Source: Balneola sp. (GTDB lineage Bacteria > Bacteroidota > Rhodothermia > Balneolales > Balneolaceae). Taken from it: 64,000 nt of DNA. Positions 61,276-64,000 of the stretch are shown here, piece by piece. Under the pieces are notes generated by a model, which did no database searches, had not been told where the DNA came from, and saw only the letters and a program-made list of their open reading frames with translations. Every line of letters begins with the position of its first letter. Positions within the stretch are counted from its first letter, which is position 1. Both the position numbers and the translations under genes were made by a program. The stretch spans positions 760,491 through 824,490 of the forward strand of contig NZMW01000004.1 in NCBI GenBank assembly GCA_002694685.1, read 5' to 3'.

Positions 61276-63087
61276 ATGAATCAATTCAGATTACTAAAAG
61301 GACTCTTATTCATCACCATAATAGCTGGGTTTGTTACGGGTTGTGCTGCTTCAAAATCTACCGGCGACAAATCAGCATCCTCTAACTATACTCAGGATGT
61401 ATATCCTTTTTCTGTTTTAGATACGGACGGAAATCAGATTGCTCATCCTTTTTTAGGAGGCTTCAATGCCCCTCGTCCACAGTTCGTAGATATTGATGGT
61501 GATTCAGATCCTGATTTATTTATACAGGAACATACCGACGACCTGATGTTTTATGAGCATCAGAATAGTGGTGATTCGCCTTTGAAATGGCAGACGAACA
61601 AATTCCAGAACCTTGATATCGGTGAGTGGTTTCGGTTTGTGGACATGGATCAGGATGGGGACTTTGATTTGCTTACAGAACAGCCTTACAGTTACATCCG
61701 GTATTATCGGAATGAGGGAAGCGCGACGAATCCTAAATTCATTCTTGCTGCTGATTCACTCCGCGATGTAAACGGCACCCCCATTTTTTCTGACCGACAG
61801 AATATCCCCAACGTCACCGATATCGATTGTGACCAAAAGCTGGATTTATTTATAGGAAAGCTGGAAGGGAATCTGGCCCGGTATGAGTCGGTAGGCAGAG
61901 ATGAAAATGACATTCCACAGTTCGAGCTGGTGAGTAAAAAGTTTGAAGATATCGAAATTGTGAAGCAGTTTGGGACCATGCACGGTGCCAACACCATGGC
62001 TTTTATGGATATTGATGGCGATGGTGATCAGGATTTATTTTGGGGTGATTTTTTTGAGCCCGGCATTTTGTTGTTAGAAAATCAGGGTACCTGTAGAAAT
62101 CCGGACTTTCAGGTTGAGCCACAATCTTTCCCACTTTCAAACCCGGTGTCAACCAGTGGTTATAATGCGCCTACGCTAGCTGACTGGGGACAAGATGGAG
62201 ATGCTGATTTATTTCTGGGCGTTTTAGGCGGAGCTTATAATGCCAATGAAACGACTGCGGAGAATCTCTACTTTTTGGAACAAGAGAATGAGAAATTCAG
62301 TCTTCAATCCAAACAGTTTTTGGGGATGATTGATGTTGGAGATGAAAGCATTCCGGCAACAGGAGATATTGACGGAGACGGAGATCTTGACTTATTATTA
62401 TCAAACAAAATTGATCCTGCCGATAGAAGCACATCCATCATTTACCAATTCGAAAATATTGGTACAACATCAGCGCCTGAATTTCAAAAGGCCGGCAGTT
62501 TAAATCTACCTAAAGGATATCACCTAGCTCCAGTTCTTGCTGATTTAGATAACGACGGACTTGCCGATTTGCTCTTGGGTAACTGGAAAGGTTCGATTGA
62601 TTACTATAAGAATACTGGTGATGGTTTTGAATTGGTCAAAAAGAGCATTGCTGAACTCGAACGTGGAAGCAATGCGGTGCCTACCGTTGCTGATATTGAC
62701 AAGGATGGTGATCTGGATTTGATAGCCGGAGAGTCGGGTGGGGGAGTCGTGCTATTTAGGAATACGGGTTCAGAGTCTAGTCCTGAATTCACCCTCGAAA
62801 GCGACTATTTCATGGATATTAAAGCAGACTCCAGAAGTGTACCTGCCTTATATGATATTGATTCTGATGGCGATTTAGATCTATTCCTTGGTACAAAAAT
62901 TGATGGGTATCTCTTCTACAGAAACAACGGCTCAGCAGAGCAACCATCCTTTACGAAAGAATCTTTCCCGTTTAATATCGATTTCATCCAGTTAGGAACC
63001 CCTCACTTTGTTGATTTTGATGGAGACGGAGTAGCTGAATTTCTATCCGGGACCCGAGGCGGTGGGTTGCTTTACTATTCTAAATAG
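61276..63087 (+). CDS. FG-GAP/VCBS-repeat lipoprotein
   Basis: The start is placed at the ATG at 61276 (MNQFRLLKGLLFITIIAGF), which gives a lipoprotein signal with its cysteine at residue 23 (VTGCAAS); earlier in-frame ATGs overlap the previous gene. The 603-residue product has about eight calcium-binding loops of the DxDGDGDxD kind (DIDGDSDPD, DMDQDGDFD, DIDGDGDQD, DIDGDGDLD, DIDKDGDLD, DIDSDGDLD, DFDGDGVAE), forming an integrin-like propeller. Likely on the outer membrane surface. Ligand unknown. Confidence 0.87.
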   Translation: MNQFRLLKGLLFITIIAGFVTGCAASKSTGDKSASSNYTQDVYPFSVLDTDGNQIAHPFLGGFNAPRPQFVDIDGDSDPDLFIQEHTDDLMFYEHQNSGDSPLKWQTNKFQNLDIGEWFRFVDMDQDGDFDLLTEQPYSYIRYYRNEGSATNPKFILAADSLRDVNGTPIFSDRQNIPNVTDIDCDQKLDLFIGKLEGNLARYESVGRDENDIPQFELVSKKFEDIEIVKQFGTMHGANTMAFMDIDGDGDQDLFWGDFFEPGILLLENQGTCRNPDFQVEPQSFPLSNPVSTSGYNAPTLADWGQDGDADLFLGVLGGAYNANETTAENLYFLEQENEKFSLQSKQFLGMIDVGDESIPATGDIDGDGDLDLLLSNKIDPADRSTSIIYQFENIGTTSAPEFQKAGSLNLPKGYHLAPVLADLDNDGLADLLLGNWKGSIDYYKNTGDGFELVKKSIAELERGSNAVPTVADIDKDGDLDLIAGESGGGVVLFRNTGSESSPEFTLESDYFMDIKADSRSVPALYDIDSDGDLDLFLGTKIDGYLFYRNNGSAEQPSFTKESFPFNIDFIQLGTPHFVDFDGDGVAEFLSGTRGGGLLYYSK

Positions 63088-63091
63088 ATTT

Positions 63092-64000
63092 CTACAGATC
63101 AACCGAATAAACTTCAACTTGTTCTAAGGCATTGTTAGCGAGATAGATTTTATTATTTCGTATATCATGTAAGTGGTTATTGGAAGGGATTAAAAACCTG
63201 CCGAGGGGATTACCTTCATAATCAAGTACAACTATCTCTCTACCTTCGTCAGTTTCATCAGTTTCTAACCAAAATTGATTTTGATTATCTATTAGGACAC
63301 GAGTAAAAGGAGGCTTAATGTCTTCAATTAACTCTCTTCTTTCTCTTTTCTCAATTCGGCTTTTCTCAGGAAAATGATAATCCATATCTGAATCGGTGAT
63401 AGGCCTTTCTTTTACGTCAAGAACGAGCTCATGTTCGATGTCAAAGTCTTCATCATAAATTTGAATCACTGATTTAGAAGGGCGTTGTACTAATAGCTTC
63501 TTATTATCTAAAGGATTTATATAGTCATTAAACCTATAAGGCAGAAAACTATATGAAGCCGAATTCCCATCATCAGATATTTCTATAAAACTGGAATGCT
63601 TTCTAAGTGAGAGGATCTTTTCTTGGATACTCAGTGAATCTGATTCTGTTTTTTACTAAATGAATCAAATCAGTTGTGTACTGAGGAGGAACTTCATTAA
63701 ACCGGTAATTAACTGAATCTTCACTTACATAGAATTCATTAAAGCCATCTAAAGATCTGATCCCACGAAGTCTTCCTGGAAGTCTAAAACCATGATCGGC
63801 AATATGTTCATAAATGCCAGCATCATTTTTTCGGTATTCGGATGTTAAGCCATGATTATTACTCATGTAGAGAATATTTCCCTGGAAATGAGGATTCGCA
63901 TTTCGGCTTAATTCGCCTGGACCACGTCCCGGTCCAGCTATCTTAGCTACATAATTTCCAAGGCTATCAAATTGATGAATGGACTTTTCTAAATCTTGGG
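63092..64000 (-). pseudogene. 6-bladed beta-propeller protein gene, frameshifted and cut by window end
   Basis: Reading from the right edge, one frame gives a 6-bladed-propeller pattern (FDSLGNYVAKIAGPGRGPGE at the edge, then IRSLDGFNEFYVSED) and hits a stop at about 63603. Another frame, open from about 63655 to 63092, continues the protein (KTESDSLSIQEKI..., NKKLLVQRPSK..., NKIYLANNALEQVEVYSVDL). The switch lies in a run of six T (63649-63654). Removing one base joins the frames as LVKTESDSLSIQ. The gene is therefore frameshifted, unless the homopolymer is a sequencing error. Convergent with the FG-GAP gene, 4 bp apart. Confidence 0.75.

Overview
The window looks like chromosome of a moderately AT-rich Gram-negative bacterium of the Bacteroidota/Balneolota type (Balneola, Gracilimonas and relatives are my best guess). 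This is inferred from gene content: DUF6090, YceI proteins, Omp85-like and porin-like outer-membrane proteins, a choice-of-anchor B protein, FG-GAP lipoproteins, a 6-bladed beta-propeller protein, CE15 and ThuA proteins, azurin, a TIGR04283 glycosyltransferase, and sparse Shine-Dalgarno sites. No rRNA, tRNA, CRISPR array, prophage or transposase gene was seen. Most of the window is ordinary housekeeping and envelope genes.

Layout. 1-1339: pdxB. 1392-8895: a plus-strand run with a pyrimidine-nucleoside phosphorylase, PspA, a second protein resembling the PspA tail, a membrane coiled-coil protein, an enoyl-CoA hydratase, a CNNM/CorC membrane protein and a double-module AAA+ ATPase. 8893-9896: a DUF6090 gene between two structured cassette-like elements. 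9986-15949: phosphofructokinase, a CE15 esterase, ThuA, an NAD(P)-binding protein, azurin and a Gfo/Idh/MocA oxidoreductase. 16119-22982: a complete TetR-TolC-HlyD-ABC-ABC-permease-permease efflux operon. 23387-33323: two DEAD-box helicases around a minus-strand group that includes an LCIB-type (theta) carbonic anhydrase homologue, a propeller lipoprotein, a GAF histidine kinase and an Omp85-like protein.

33418-38227: hisI, yidD, cysS, folE, a Dabb protein, a Smr protein and a left-handed-helix acetyltransferase, interspersed with REP-like inverted repeats and heptanucleotide tandem repeats. 38364-47892: a membrane-anchored MutS-family ATPase, two YceI proteins, a porin, HisN, an M1-peptidase-like protein that has lost its zinc site, and a serine hydrolase. 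47983-49033: a Phd/ParE toxin-antitoxin pair and a small membrane gene, separated and flanked by integron R-box-like motifs. 49171-49493: a 130-bp tandem repeat. 49559-57174: a NatAB-like exporter, glycogen synthesis (glgA-glgC), two paralogous XRE-DUF4870 regulators with conserved upstream spacing, and sucD. 57375-64000: a small membrane protein, three secreted beta-propeller proteins and a frameshifted 6-bladed propeller gene that runs off the window.

The best candidate for an under-described system is the PspA region. It encodes an ESCRT-III-superfamily protein, a tail-only paralogue, a membrane coiled-coil protein and a Vps4-reminiscent AAA+ ATPase, which could form a membrane-remodelling module. 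Other points of interest are the LCIB homologue, the zinc-less M1 protein, the cassette-like toxin-antitoxin block and the heptamer repeats.
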